The notes under the pieces: generated by a model | What the model saw: the letters and a program-made list of their open reading frames with translations, nothing else | Database searches by the model: none | Told to the model about the DNA's origin: nothing | Translations under genes and position numbers: made by a program | Shown here: piece by piece, positions 13,197 through 24,629 of the stretch | Position numbering within the stretch: the stretch's first letter is position 1 | Layout of the letters: every line of letters starts with the position of its first letter | Source of the DNA: Citrus sinensis | Taxonomy: Eukaryota > Streptophyta > Magnoliopsida > Sapindales > Rutaceae | Assembly (NCBI RefSeq): GCF_022201045.2 | Contig: NC_068557.1 | Location: forward strand, 4,030,001-4,094,000 | Direction of reading: 5' to 3' | Length of the DNA stretch: 64,000 nt

Positions 13197-13587
13197 TTGG
13201 CTACTAATATTTTGTGTCATAGATTGTTTAGTCAATTTTACACCCCTCTTTTAGTTATCAAATAATTTGGTTGCCTATAATTATATTTCGTGACTATTTA
13301 TTTTGTCATAAATAGTGTCTCAAAATAATCACTTTTGGAGGGAAGATTTTGCGCCAAAAAAAAATATCTTTTGGTGACTAAAATAATTTTTTTTATAAAA
13401 AAATTTAATTAATGACCAATGAACAAGTCTCAAAATAAAAACAATTGGTTACAAAAAACAATATAAGTTAGGACAAGATTATTAGCTACGATTTCAAAAA
13501 TTTATCACAATAAATACTATTTTGTGACCAAATTTAAAGTTGTTGTAAAAAATATTGTCTTAACAAATCAAATTTCTTGTAGTGATT
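13197..13587. mobile_element. CACTA-type transposon terminus (fragment)
   Basis: The fragment ends at about 13587 with TTTCTTGTAGTG, the inverse of the CACTACAAGAAA terminus. Internally it carries repeated GTGACTATTT, TTTTGTCA and TTGTGACCAAA words typical of CACTA subterminal regions. No opposite end and no transposase were found. This segment is absent from the second RING locus copy. Confidence 0.5.
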
Positions 13588-13993
13588 TCTCTAAGATGCT
13601 CCGCATATTGTTCTCCTCCTCAATTTTACAAATTTTATGTTAGCCTACTCAAATTTACAATTTTCCCATTACGTCACCTCTACTAAGAATCCTATTGAGA
13701 AATTATAATGAATCCAAGTGGTACAAAAAATTCAACGAGGTGAGTAATTAAAGTGACATTTCACTTATAAAAATAACAATTGTCCTAATAGAAAAAAAAA
13801 AAAGAAAAAGAAATAATAAGCTTATAAACTAACTTAAAATGAGGAAACCGACTAAACTAAAAACTACATTAATTGTTTCCTAATCACATTCTAAGAAATA
13901 CTAAAATCACATTCCTATTCTGCTTAGGAAATAATACTATACTATATACAAGTACGTAGCCTTCTTGTTAATAATCTTAAGATATTCAAAATA

Positions 13994-14003
13994 TTTATAT
14001 AAA
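13994..14003 (+). promoter_or_regulatory. Candidate TATA box of the RING-H2 gene
   Basis: TTTATATAAA lies about 40 bp upstream of the ATG at 14042, preceded and followed by AT-rich DNA. The placement suits a short 5' UTR. The equivalent segment is missing from the second, broken locus copy. Confidence 0.35.
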
Positions 14004-14041
14004 AAAAAAAAAAGGCATCAACAACAGGGACAGAGTTCATA

Positions 14042-14539
14042 ATGAACGAGCTCGAGATTGCTATTCTAAAAGCCGAGTTACTCCACGGACTCGGTAACTG
14101 CACTCATTCTCACTACTCAACTTTTGAATTTGATGATGTGTCGTATTATCAATATGAATTTGAAAGATTAGAAACAATGACAAGAAAGTTAGCCACGTCG
14201 CGAGCTCTTGCTAACCAAAAGGATGTCGAGACTGTGTTAATGGATGTGGAGCTGCAGGTTTCGATTCATCTTGCAAAGTTATTGGAACCCACAATTGATC
14301 CGGCACTTGCGGGCACAATAACTTCAAGGATTGATGATGACGAAGATGGCAATGTTGTAATTTGTGGGGTTTGTCAAGAAGAGATGGAGAAAGGAGATGA
14401 AGCGAGAGCTATTGAGGAGTGCATGCATGTGTTTCACGATTCTTGTATTCTGGAGTGGCTCAAGATAAAGAGTACTTGTCCTTTGTGTAGAGCCGCATGC
14501 AAGCCTAAGAAATTGCAATTTCAAGAGATCAAGATATAG
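14042..14539 (+). CDS. RING-H2 zinc finger protein, probable E3 ubiquitin ligase
   Basis: Single-exon gene of 165 aa. The C-terminal third holds a complete C3H2C3 RING-H2 finger: Cys108 and Cys111, Cys127, His129, His132, Cys135, Cys146 and Cys149, with the usual Trp (EWL) and Pro (CPLC) residues that contact an E2 enzyme. The N-terminal part is charged and helical-looking, with no signal peptide or membrane segment, so a soluble E3 ligase is inferred and its substrate is unknown. The start is the first in-frame ATG after a likely TATA box, and the word MNELEIAI is shared with the paralogue at 46669-47157. The C terminus PKKLQFQEIKI is also conserved between them. The locus is tandemly duplicated, and the neighbouring copy has lost its coding region. 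Confidence 0.85.
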   Translation: MNELEIAILKAELLHGLGNCTHSHYSTFEFDDVSYYQYEFERLETMTRKLATSRALANQKDVETVLMDVELQVSIHLAKLLEPTIDPALAGTITSRIDDDEDGNVVICGVCQEEMEKGDEARAIEECMHVFHDSCILEWLKIKSTCPLCRAACKPKKLQFQEIKI

Positions 14540-15116
14540 TTATTTTATCGTGTGATTTCAATGTACTTTGTTTTTTTTTTTTTTTTAAAGTTGTTCATCA
14601 CCTTTCTTATATTGTAAAAACACATTCTTTCTATTTGTCAACAACATTCATGGATTCACGAAGGGAATGATTATTTCGTCACAAATTAAATTCACGAAAC
14701 TTCTAAAATTGATGCATTTTTGCAACCACACATTTTTCTTTTGGGTTCTTTTGAAATACGAAAAAAGGGGGAAAATTTAAAAAAAAAAATCTTAAATGGC
14801 CAAACAGATGATAAGATGGCAACAGAAAATGTACAAAATTAAAGTTTAACATAATTATTTTTATTGAAAAGCCTGCAAAATCCATTTTTTTTTTTCTCTG
14901 ACAGATGATCAGAACTTGATTTGGGTTCGAATTCTATTGAGAGGCCTACTAGGGATCAGAAATTGTTGAGAACCAATTGGCAACGGATCAACGCTTACGT
15001 GAATTGCTCAAAAAGGCCCAATCAACCCTTCTTCTCACAATTGAAAAACAAATAATGACTGCTTGTTCTTTTTTTCTTTTTAGCCTAACGACAATATAAT
15101 TCCCTCCATTTTGATA

Positions 15117-15770
15117 TACGGATGAAGATCTTCTTGATGTAGGACGTTGTTTTAAGATTTTATAATTTTTATTATCTTAGAACTTTCTATTTTAATTAGA
15201 GCCAATTATGGTATGTGTCTTAATCTTTTATTTTCATTATAATTGTGATTTTAGTTTTCTTTTTAAATTAACTTAAGAAAGTATGTTTCCTCTATTATAA
15301 ATAGATAGGTCTTATTATTAGTTTCATAACTTCAATTTCAATTATTAAATAAAACCCTCTTTTTTAATTCTTTCTAGGATTATCTATCAAAATCTCTCTT
15401 GTAGAGTCGTTTGAATCAGAGTCTCATCTAATTTCGCTTTAAGCGTTATTAAAAATGTTATTGAATCGTTTATATTAAAACGAATTTTAATCAAACTTAA
15501 ATTAGAGCGCAACCTAATTGCATTGGCTTGGTCTAGTATTAGAATGATATCTAACATTTCTAACCCTATCAATTCTGCTTCCACTACGCTTGCTTCATCA
15601 CTTCTACTGATCTGAACTCTCTTGAGCTTTTAAAAATCTTTTATCATATGTCATTTATTGATAGTATATGTGTAAAATATAACTTCTCTATTTTTTAATA
15701 TATTAACCCATTCCATAATATGTGTAACCTAGGATACTCCAACAAGTCAACAACCCCTTAAAAAAAGCTT
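15117..15770 (+). mobile_element. LTR-like insertion in the second RING locus copy
   Basis: This segment interrupts the homology between the two tandem units (12775 in unit 1 corresponds to 15117 and 15780). It has a TATA-like TATAAATAG (about 15297), an AATAAAA signal (about 15347) and, further on, GGTCTAGTATTAGAATGATATCT, which resembles a degenerate retrotransposon leader. No second LTR or coding was seen. The class and the exact ends are uncertain. Confidence 0.35.
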
Positions 15771-16847
15771 CTTTTTCTCTCTTTTTTCTTTTTTAACTTA
15801 ATGTTTTAAAGCCAAGATCAAAGACTAGGAATACGTACGTACATCGGTTTTATGGCGTATGGCCCAAGGTTACGGTGGTGTTTATGCTTTCACCCCCCTA
15901 ATATGTTGCATTTATTATGTTCTAGCCCACTTGAATTTATAGTTTCTCTAATATGGTCTGCATTTTGTTCCCCTTCTCAATTTTACTAATTTTATGTTAG
16001 CCTACTCAAGTTTATAACTTCCACATTACGCCACCCCTACTCAATATCTTATTAAGAAATTATAAGGAAGCCAAGTGGTATAAAAAAATTCAATGAGGGG
16101 AATAAAGTTACATTTCACTTATACCAATATCTTTTGCCCTAGTAGGAAAAAAAAAAAGAAATAATAAACATATAAACTAGCTTAAAATTAGGAAACCGAC
16201 TAAACTAAAAACGACATTAATTGTTTCTCAATCACATTCTAAGAAATACTAAATGCACATTCCTATTCTGCTTAGGAAATATTAAACTTATAGCTATTTT
16301 ATCGTGTGATTTTATTGTACTTTGTTTTTTGGTTTATGACTTATCTTATATTGTAAACACACAGATATTGTATTACGGTTATTTTTATTGTCGCCATCTT
16401 GTTTAATTTTTCTGTTCATATTTTAATGCACTTATTTTCAATAATAAAAAAAAAGATAAAAAACACTCTCGTGGGTTTGCAAAATATTTTTAAATACCCC
16501 TATATTTTTATATGCAGACTCCTTTTTTTTTGGGTTAAAAATTGGTCATAAAGACATTAAACCATAGGATGTAAAATAGCTATACACTCCTCTATTTTTT
16601 TTTAATCCCACGTAGCATCTTTGCCAGTTTTTAACATGAGAAATGCGCCTTCAAAGAAACATTTGTTTTACATTTCTGAAAGAAACCTTGGACGAAAAAT
16701 ACAAAATCTTAACGTGTAATTTTTCAAAGTGGCGTAGACGCTTAGGCACAAATTAAATTCACTAAGCTTCTAAAATTGATGCGCTTTTGCAACCACCCAT
16801 TTTATTTTTGAGCTCATTTGAAAATGAAAACTTTATAAACAGAAAGG

Positions 16848-17581
16848 TAGGGGCGTTCAGAATCTAATTCGATCTGCTCAATCCGTTTAATTTGTAAAAA
16901 TCCGATCCGTGGATTGGTGGATTGGGTTGGATTGAAAATTTAAAAATCCGCAGTCTGTAAATTGAATATGAATTTACTTTTGTAAATCTACAAAAATCCG
17001 TAAATCCGTAAAAAAATAAAAAAATATTTATTTAATAAAAAATGAAACTTGTAAATATAACATTATACTTACTAATAAATAAATAAGTTAAAATATAGTT
17101 ACATTAACACCATATTATATTTTATTCGATAATAATGTAAAATAAAAATAATTAATTTAAAAAATATAATTTCCTAAGCAGTTAATTTTTATGTATTGAT
17201 CTAAATAAATGAGATTTTTTTTGTGTATTATATTTTGAAACTTTAAATGTATTTTCTAACTTTATTTAAACAATTAATTTATTTAAATCTTATTTAATTT
17301 TAAATTTAATCAGTAGTAAAATTATTTTTATATTAATTTTTATATTTAGTTAGTTCATAAATAAAACATAATTAAAAATTTTTAGTATGCAAACCAATTC
17401 GTAAAATAGTAAATTAAATATGAATTAGATTAAATCCACATTCAATCTGTATATGCATAAATTGATGAATTGAATTTAAATTGTAGTTCATCAATTCGAG
17501 AATTGAATTAAATTAAAAATTTATAATCCGTAAAATTATAAATGATCCCCGATTCGAAAAATTCACTCCGACAACATCCTA
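16848..17581. mobile_element. Decayed non-autonomous hAT element
   Basis: The left end is TAGGGGCGTTCAGAATC. The right end read inward is TAGGATGTTGTCGGAGTG. The element is flanked by an 8-bp duplication with one mismatch, CAGAAAGG (16840-16847) and CATAAAGG (17582-17589), as expected for hAT insertions. Near each end are repeated AATCCG and GGATTGG words. The interior is AT-rich with no ORF. It is inserted in the downstream flank of the broken RING locus and is absent from the equivalent place in unit 1. Confidence 0.65.
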
Positions 17582-18203
17582 CATAAAGGATTTGAATTGA
17601 GTTACGCAAACCTCATGAAACGACAACACAATAATATATATCCCCACCAAACTTTAACATATTTTAAAATTATTTTCATTGAAAATCCTTTAAAAAAAAA
17701 AAAATTCGTCTCCGTACTTAATCTGAATTTAAATCCTACTAAAAGTTCCACTAGAGATCAGAAATCATCAATCATCAAGAACCAATTGACAAGAGATCAA
17801 CGCTTACCTGAGTTGCCCATAAAGGCTCAAAAATAAATAAATAACGAAAAGAAACTCCGCCGTCTAGTTAACTCTATCATTAAACCCTGCTGGCTGCTGG
17901 CGAGATTTTCCATCAGAATTAATTTTGAAAATTCTCCCTATTGACTCAAAATAAAAGGAAACAGCTTTATACATATGTAATAAACAGCTTACAATTACAA
18001 AGGTAAAACCAAAATGGTTGCCACAAAAATTAATTCGAATTTGGTCCTGCTTATAAAGTTAACTAGAGGAGCTTTCCATGTTAGAATGTTAGAAATATGA
18101 AACACATTCTGCAACTGTACAACCTCATTGTGAATATGTATAAGCATCGAGGAGGTGATCTTTAAGAGCACTACTACACTACCATCAATCGACTGGCTAT
18201 TGC

Positions 18204-21200
18204 TCATTCCATAGAAGAATTAGTTTCGGCTGTTTCATCCTCACTGAAGCTAGACGGCATTTCCGCAGCAGATCTAGATAAAAGCATGATGAAGTCAGAA
18301 GGTTTCCAGAGCTGTTCACTAAATTCTTAATTTGAAAAGAAACCATAAAATTCAATGCCAACTCATATACCAAATTCATATTCATTATGCAAAAGAAATA
18401 ATAATTAGGCAAGTCAACATCCCAATTAGTTTCTCCCAAAAAAAAAAAAATGAAAGAAAAATGCATCCCAATCAGAAACTACAAAAGTATAGAACCACTT
18501 CAAGTGTCCACGCTACAAAATTTGAAGACATACCAATACCAATTTTTAACAGAAAAGCTAGAACTGCCAGCCAGCCCAAGAAATCATGCAAATTTTATGA
18601 TTTATCTAAGGACACGCATGTAATTTACAGAGATGTCATCTTAAACATTACACATCAGAACAAAGGCCTACCAAATATCTAAGTCTATACAGAATTTTAT
18701 TAAAAATAATAATAATAATAAAGTGAATGATATCTCATTCAGCCATATAAAGAAAACAGTTGCAAAATGTGTGCACTATGCGGACAACATAATGGTGGAT
18801 GCACACATGCAAAAACAAAGGTACATTTGTGAAAAAAAAAGAATGATAATGACAAAAAAATATGTTAAATAGTACACCGACCCTTTAATTGGATTTGTCC
18901 ATCTCGGGATTTCAGCATATGATGCTTTGGCTATATAATCTCGCTGAGGAAGTTCACCTTTTAATCTTTTTACAACCTTCAATTTCAAGTTTAAACAGGG
19001 AGGGGGTATCAAAAGCAGAAAAAATATTTTCGTTGACAAATTGATATATAAGAGTGACAGAATGTCAAAACTAGCCTCAACTTACATTCATTTCATTATT
19101 CAGATGCGTCTTGACACTCACAGGATCACGAAGCCCTTTTATCGCCTTCTTCTCTTTATAAAGTTTCTTAACCTGCAAATATACATCACATGATTAAAAT
19201 CTAGAGCAAACACTAAAAAGAAGAATGGCTAAAGGATGAAGCAAAAGAGGAAAAAAAGGAGGTAACATAAAGACCTTTGCCATCTTTGTAGAAGTTCCTT
19301 TATCCTTAGCATCAAGAGACTCGCTAATCCCAAGTGTAAAATTTGAAGGCCTAGTAAAGTAATTACTGTTTCGGACCATCTTACTGCTAACAACATGATT
19401 GTCATTCAACAAAGGCTTTGCTTCTTCACTATTAGTTTTACCACCATGGGGCTCATGATGGTTCATAACAGAGTTTAATCCCATCCATTCAGCATCATGC
19501 TTGGAACTCAAACTATAACAATGGTTACCATCATAAACGGGAGTAGAATCTTCATATGCATTCAAGGAAGAATTTTGGTGAGGGGAGAAATTAGAATAAT
19601 GGAGAAGAGGAGACTTTTGTTTCAATTGATTATGAGATTTGGTGCCTGCATAATCAGATCGCTTGCTATTAAGGTTTTCGTCAATATATGAATCCTGAAG
19701 GTCCATCTTTGAACTATCGACTTCATATCTCTGTAAGGGCATGATAAAAGAAATTAAAAAAAAAATCAAACTGTCATACATACATATAGCTCTCAAAGAA
19801 TGATTATTTCACAACCACTATTGTAATTGGTGTTCTTTCAACCTGACTAAAAATTGGAATGAGGGAGAAACGGCATCCTAAAAGCTTTTTCGGTGTCTAC
19901 GATTCTCTTAATATTTGAATCTCACATTGTGTTCAATTATTTAATTCTTGCAATAGAAATGTAGAGGTGATGCAGTCATTTTCTCCCTGTTATTTGGCTC
20001 TGCTTTACAATAATCTGCTAGATTCAAATCTGTCTTTTGTCCTGATGAATCATACAAAATCAAGTTTACACAAATTCACTCTATCTATTTCTGAGGCCGT
20101 CAAACAGGATCATATACGTGCAAAACAATAAGATAAAGACAGCAACAGATGCCAAAATATAAGAATGCATCAGAAGGTTCACTTACAGTACCAAGTGCGC
20201 GTGGCTTATCAATTTCAGGTACATCCGGAGAATTGGACCATCTGGAATTCCCAACATAGAATGGCTCTGCCATGTTGTTTAACAAAAGAGACATAAGAAT
20301 TCTACTGCAAGAAGATTTGAGACATTTACATAACCAGAAATATTACATAAAAATTTATGCAAGCTCTTTTAACTGAAGAAACTAATGATATAATAAAGAA
20401 TAAATGCATTGGTTCAAAATTATTCATTCTTTCATGTTTTCTGATACAAATCTTTTCAAATGTACAAATTGGGTTTAGGACCTATGTATATTTGGGGTCT
20501 AAGAAACTCAGTGCATCAAATGTTCTAGGGTCTAAAATTTTTATAGCTGCTCCACATTGGAGTTGAGAGTCGACTGTGAAATTGAGCGTAACAAAAATTT
20601 GAGTTTTTGTTTACTCTGGTGGACAACCAGCCACTTCATTGTAGTGATTCTTCATTTCTAATACATTTTTAAGTTTTCTTTTTTTTGGGGGGGGGTGGTG
20701 TTGAAAACAATCAAATATCTTCTTTCCACCCTAATACACCCTAAACCTGTTGGTTCGGGAATTCAAGCCTTAATTGCTGGAACTAACAGAAACAGATTAA
20801 GAGTCGGATTTACATTAATCCACTTTTAAATCTGTATAGTTGTTTTTTGGGTTATAGGCATCAGCTTCTGACTCTAGGATGTACCATCTACACATCCATG
20901 AATAAACATATACATCATTCTAAATACATACGAATAAGCAAGCATACAAATCAAAGTAAGTTTCCCAACATATGAACTATAGAGAATCATGAGTTCAAGA
21001 AATGCAGACGAAAAGCTAAAAGACTCAAACAAGAAATGTCAAAAGTAAACGAATAAGGAAAGTAAATGATAAACCCAAACAATCAGAAGGTTGTCAATAA
21101 CACCATGAAAATACAAAACCAGAAGAAACAATCCTATAAATGAATGAACAGCATAAATTTTTTGCAACATTCCATAGAAAAGTGAAAAAAGAATGGCTAT

Positions 21201-24095
21201 CCAGTTAGGAAGTTCACACTTAAATATTTTACATTAAATATCTCTAGTAAGCGCTGAAGATTAAGCAAAACAGAGCAACAACTTAGGTCTTAAACTACTG
21301 GCTTTGCATAATGCCAAGAAAAATAAACTCATATTACGTATGAGCTCAGACTCAAGCTTACATACTGTCAACCCCAATTTGTTTCTGTCCACCCACAGGC
21401 AGACATTTGTCTATATTGCATCACCAAGAACAATTGTCTGATATTGTAACTAATTAACTCCAATAGAATTTACATGTTGAACCTAAAGAAAAGTGACTAA
21501 AAATAAAAAGACTTCAGCTGCATAAGTTAAACATAAAACATGAATCCTCATAAAAAAAGATAGCCATAAAACTTGACAGTGGCCTTTGTAAAGAAATTCT
21601 CTGGAAAAAGCATGTTAGGCTTTTCCCCTTTCATGTATCATTCAATTCAGAAGAATATCAGGGAGGCACGACCTCCTTATAATGCAACAGGAACAGCACA
21701 CTTCTACAGTTCTACCACAAAACATTCCTAGAAATTGTGAATTTCTTGTTCCTTGAAAGCACATCTCATTCATCTCACACTTTGTTCACTCAGCTTGTTT
21801 TGAAAAAGACCCTTAGTTATCAATGCAAGAGATGATATATTGTTATTAAACTCCTTTGCTCTTAACAGAAAAACAAATAAATAAACAACCTTATAAAAAT
21901 AAAAAATGAAAAGTTTAGACATCCCATTCTTACAGTAGCTATTGCATATCGATCATGAGATATGCAATAGCTTGAGTACCAAAAGTTTGACCCAAAAGAG
22001 ATTAGGCATCCCATTCTTATAGCACCAAATGAAAATTGTTAGAATCACAGTTAGATACAAGTACGATGACTTACCATTGACTGGATCACCACTAGGAGAC
22101 TCAAATGCACCAGGAGGAAGTGGATCAAAATCAACCCCAAGCGGTGGACCATCCTCCCGGTAATGTCTCCCCAGTTGCCTCTTAACAGCACTAATAGCAG
22201 CATTTTCAGACTCACCCTTCACTTTCAAGTATCCTGATGGCTTATATTCCTTACTTTTGCCGATATTGCAACGTACAGGCGTTACGTCTCCATTTTGTCT
22301 CACGAATCTTGAAGTTTCATTGGCATAAGGTTTGTCGCTTTCAGAATAAAGCCTATCTTGCAAGAATGAGCTGCTTTCTGAAGATGTATCATCCCTTTCA
22401 CTAGCATGTGCTGCATATTGATTCCTATCATAGGCAAGGTCAGTTGCAGGAAAATCATGACAATAGAGCATTCGACTTTGAACCTCCCTTGGTTCAATGC
22501 TCCTATAATCCCCCTGCTTAGTGCTTCCACACGAATCTTGCCTCAGCCCACTCCCACGGTCCTGAATAACACCACTAGACCGATCTTGTCGTCCACCAAC
22601 AAATGCTTCATCAACTGACAATCTTTTTTCTTTTAACCGCCTGTGGCAAAACCATCCCGATACTTGCTTTTCTGTCAATCCTATCTGCTCTGCAACCTGC
22701 GATTTCATTTCTTCGGTGGGATATTTATGCTCTGGAGATATAAAAATAAATAAACAAATAAAATTTCAGTACATAGCTCAATAAGCTTACTTGAAGCATT
22801 AAAAATAGTATATGAAAGAGCAAGGAAACAATACCATTATAGAACTTCTCCAAAGCCATAACCTGAGCTGGAGTCTTATAGCGCCTTTTAATATTTTTCT
22901 CCAAAGAGACTTTATTTTCTTCAGAATGCATTTCACTTGAATCTAAAATTGATAACACAGAAGTAAATAAGAATATTTTAATAATGACAAGGATAGAAAC
23001 TGGTATGCTTTGGATACATATACATCAGCATACATTTATCACCTCTTACTTGCTAGGCTTGCAAATGAGAACACAATTATGGTATACTACTGGTAATCAA
23101 GTTGAAATTTTTTGATAATTCATATTATCCTATCATTGAAAACTGAAATATTTAATAATTCAAATTTTCCTAGATGTAAAAGTACTACAACCACACAACC
23201 CATAGGACATAATGCTGACACAACCAAGGATCATTCAAAGCATCCAAAGCATAGGATGGGTGCCATTGGCTTATGGAGGCCATTCACCCTGTAGCTCGAG
23301 ACACCTCTTGCTAGTGCAAACAAAGCAAGGAGGGGTAACAGCCTGCATCAATATGTGCTATATGGTAAGCACATCAAGGTACCTCGTGCCGATCTACCAC
23401 CTACTTTGGGTTTCTATCTGACCCTTCAAATATTAGGTTTTCCCTTTCCTGACAGCCTATGCTTTCAGGAGAGTCGATTAGCATCCAATTCAAATCATCA
23501 CGGACAAGGCACCCTTTATTTAATGCTCATTGTTCGTATTACATAAAATCATTATCAAGAGACTCTAACCACTAAAAACACTTCTAAACCGATCCTTGAA
23601 TGAAACATTTCAAGAAATTTATGAAACTCTTATCATGGTAAAATTAAAAAATGTATAATGCATGCCAAACAGAACTCGTCTGCAACAAAGAAAATCCTTT
23701 TGTAGGATAAATAGTTGTACCATTGAGCACCATTTCACAAGTCACAACCAAAGCATTTTCAACAAAAAACCATTTTGTAAACCAACCACAAAATGACTCA
23801 AAAATAGTTCAAAGCTACATGAACAGACCAAGCAAATGGGTTTTCTCAGATTTCAGTGAAGACAAACATGGCATCAAAGGTCAATATTCTGCAATGCATG
23901 CTAACAACCCAGTTTTATAATACCAAGAACAGCAACTTCAACGATCCACACAAACATAAAATAAAATAAACCTTTCACTAAGACAAATCCAAAGTTAAAA
24001 AATTCATAAATTCATCACGATAAAAATAAAAATCACAAGGACCCAAATATCCAAAATGATTTTAAGATGTAAGGAAAGAATATGAAACCTTCCAT
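18204..24095 (-). CDS. Homeodomain-like nuclear protein
   Basis: Eight coding exons on the minus strand: 24089-24095, 22835-22942, 22075-22731, 20187-20266, 19275-19730, 19086-19172, 18882-18976 and 18204-18318. They join in frame to 534 aa. The first coding exon supplies only ATGGAAG. A homeodomain fills about residues 19-78, with KRRYKTPAQVMALEKFY in helix 1 and the recognition helix VSGWFCHRRLKEKR. The rest is hydrophilic and low in known domains (PPLGVDFDPLPPGAFESP, then Ser/Asn-rich sequence and an acidic C terminus ending in SEDETAETNSSME). The homeodomain resembles the plant RINGLET/HB class, but no DDT or WHIM region is present. From memory the closest family is the homeodomain-like At4g03250 group, which I could not verify. 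Nuclear DNA or chromatin binding is inferred. Intron 1 (22943-24088) is large and lies in a tandemly duplicated block. Confidence 0.85.
20670..20698. repeat. Homopolymer T/G tract in an intron
   Basis: A T run (about 20680-20687) passes directly into a run of nine G at about 20688-20696, inside the intron between coding exons 3 and 4 of the homeodomain gene. It is a sequencing-error-prone tract without evident function. Confidence 0.6.
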
Positions 24096-24171
24096 GACTG
24101 ATGAATTTCTGAGAATTCCCCTCTCTCGCTTTCACAAAATTTTCTTCTATTGGTTCAAAAATTGAAACCCA

Positions 24172-24198
24172 TTAAACCCAAATGCAAAAGGGTTGCAT
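24172..24198 (-). other. Short upstream ORF in the 5' UTR of the homeodomain gene
   Basis: An ATG at 24198 on the minus strand opens an eight-codon frame ending in TAA at 24172, about 75 bases before the main ATG at 24095. A second five-codon frame overlaps its end. If the transcript starts upstream, near the GA/GT tract at 24215-24235, these uORFs would precede the main start. Their effect on translation is inference. Confidence 0.4.
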
Positions 24199-24216
24199 GA
24201 ACTTTTCTGCAACACA

Positions 24217-24234
24217 CACACACTCTCTCTCTCT
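24217..24234. repeat. Compound CA/CT microsatellite in the presumed 5' UTR
   Basis: ACACACACACAC is followed by TCTCTCTCTCT just upstream of the uORF, and the same tract occurs in the duplicated copy near 27227-27246. On the gene's strand it reads (GA)n(GT)n, a common plant core-promoter or 5' UTR composition. Confidence 0.6.
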
Positions 24235-24629
24235 GCTTTCAATCAATTCATGAGTTTGTTGGGGAGAGAGAATTTCCGGTAGAACGTTGAAAGGAGGAAT
24301 TTCTTAAGTTCTGGAAATTTTAATTTCATTTGCTCATTTGGTTAACATTTTGTTTTGTTTGGTTTGGTTTATTTTTATAATTTATTTTATTTAATTAAAT
24401 CCTAAAATAGGCTCTTTATTAGTCGACTTCATGTTTAATTTTTTTTTTTCCCCTGAATTAATCTTTGATAAATATTTAAAGTTTAATTGATTTGTCAGAA
24501 AGAACCAAAAGAGGAGAAAGCAAAGCAAGGAACCATGACATAGGCTCAGGCTCAGGCTCAGGCAGAGGCAGGCCTTTGTGTGATGGGCTGGCTGGTCCAG
24601 TACTATCCATTTCTTCTAAATTAAAAAAA

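Larger units (their letters stand above)
12727..15060 (+). repeat. Tandem duplication unit 1 of the RING-H2 locus
   Basis: This unit contains the intact RING-H2 gene and its flanks. It is matched block by block by 15060-17860: start blocks at 12747/15081, upstream blocks at 12846/15810 and 13600/15950, the 3' UTR block at 14537/16290, the downstream block at 14680/16745 and the end block at 14952/17755. Unit 1 alone has an extra segment (about 12960-13590) holding half of a MITE and a CACTA end. Confidence 0.8.
15060..17860 (+). pseudogene. Tandem duplication unit 2: RING-H2 locus with coding region deleted
   Basis: Upstream sequence equivalent to 13590-13945 (here 15940-16285) runs directly into sequence equivalent to the gene's 3' UTR from 14537 (here from about 16290; shared words ATTTTATCGTGTGATTT and TGTACTTTG). 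The roughly 600 bp holding the TATA box and all of the coding sequence are absent. The downstream flank continues to match unit 1 until about 17860. The unit also carries an LTR-like insertion (about 15117-15770) and a hAT insertion (16848-17581) that unit 1 lacks. It can encode no RING protein. Confidence 0.75.

Noticed and set aside
14900..14945. tRNA-like B box (GGGTTCGAATTC)
   Set aside because: No acceptor stem or cloverleaf could be drawn around it, and the duplicated copy does not conserve it.
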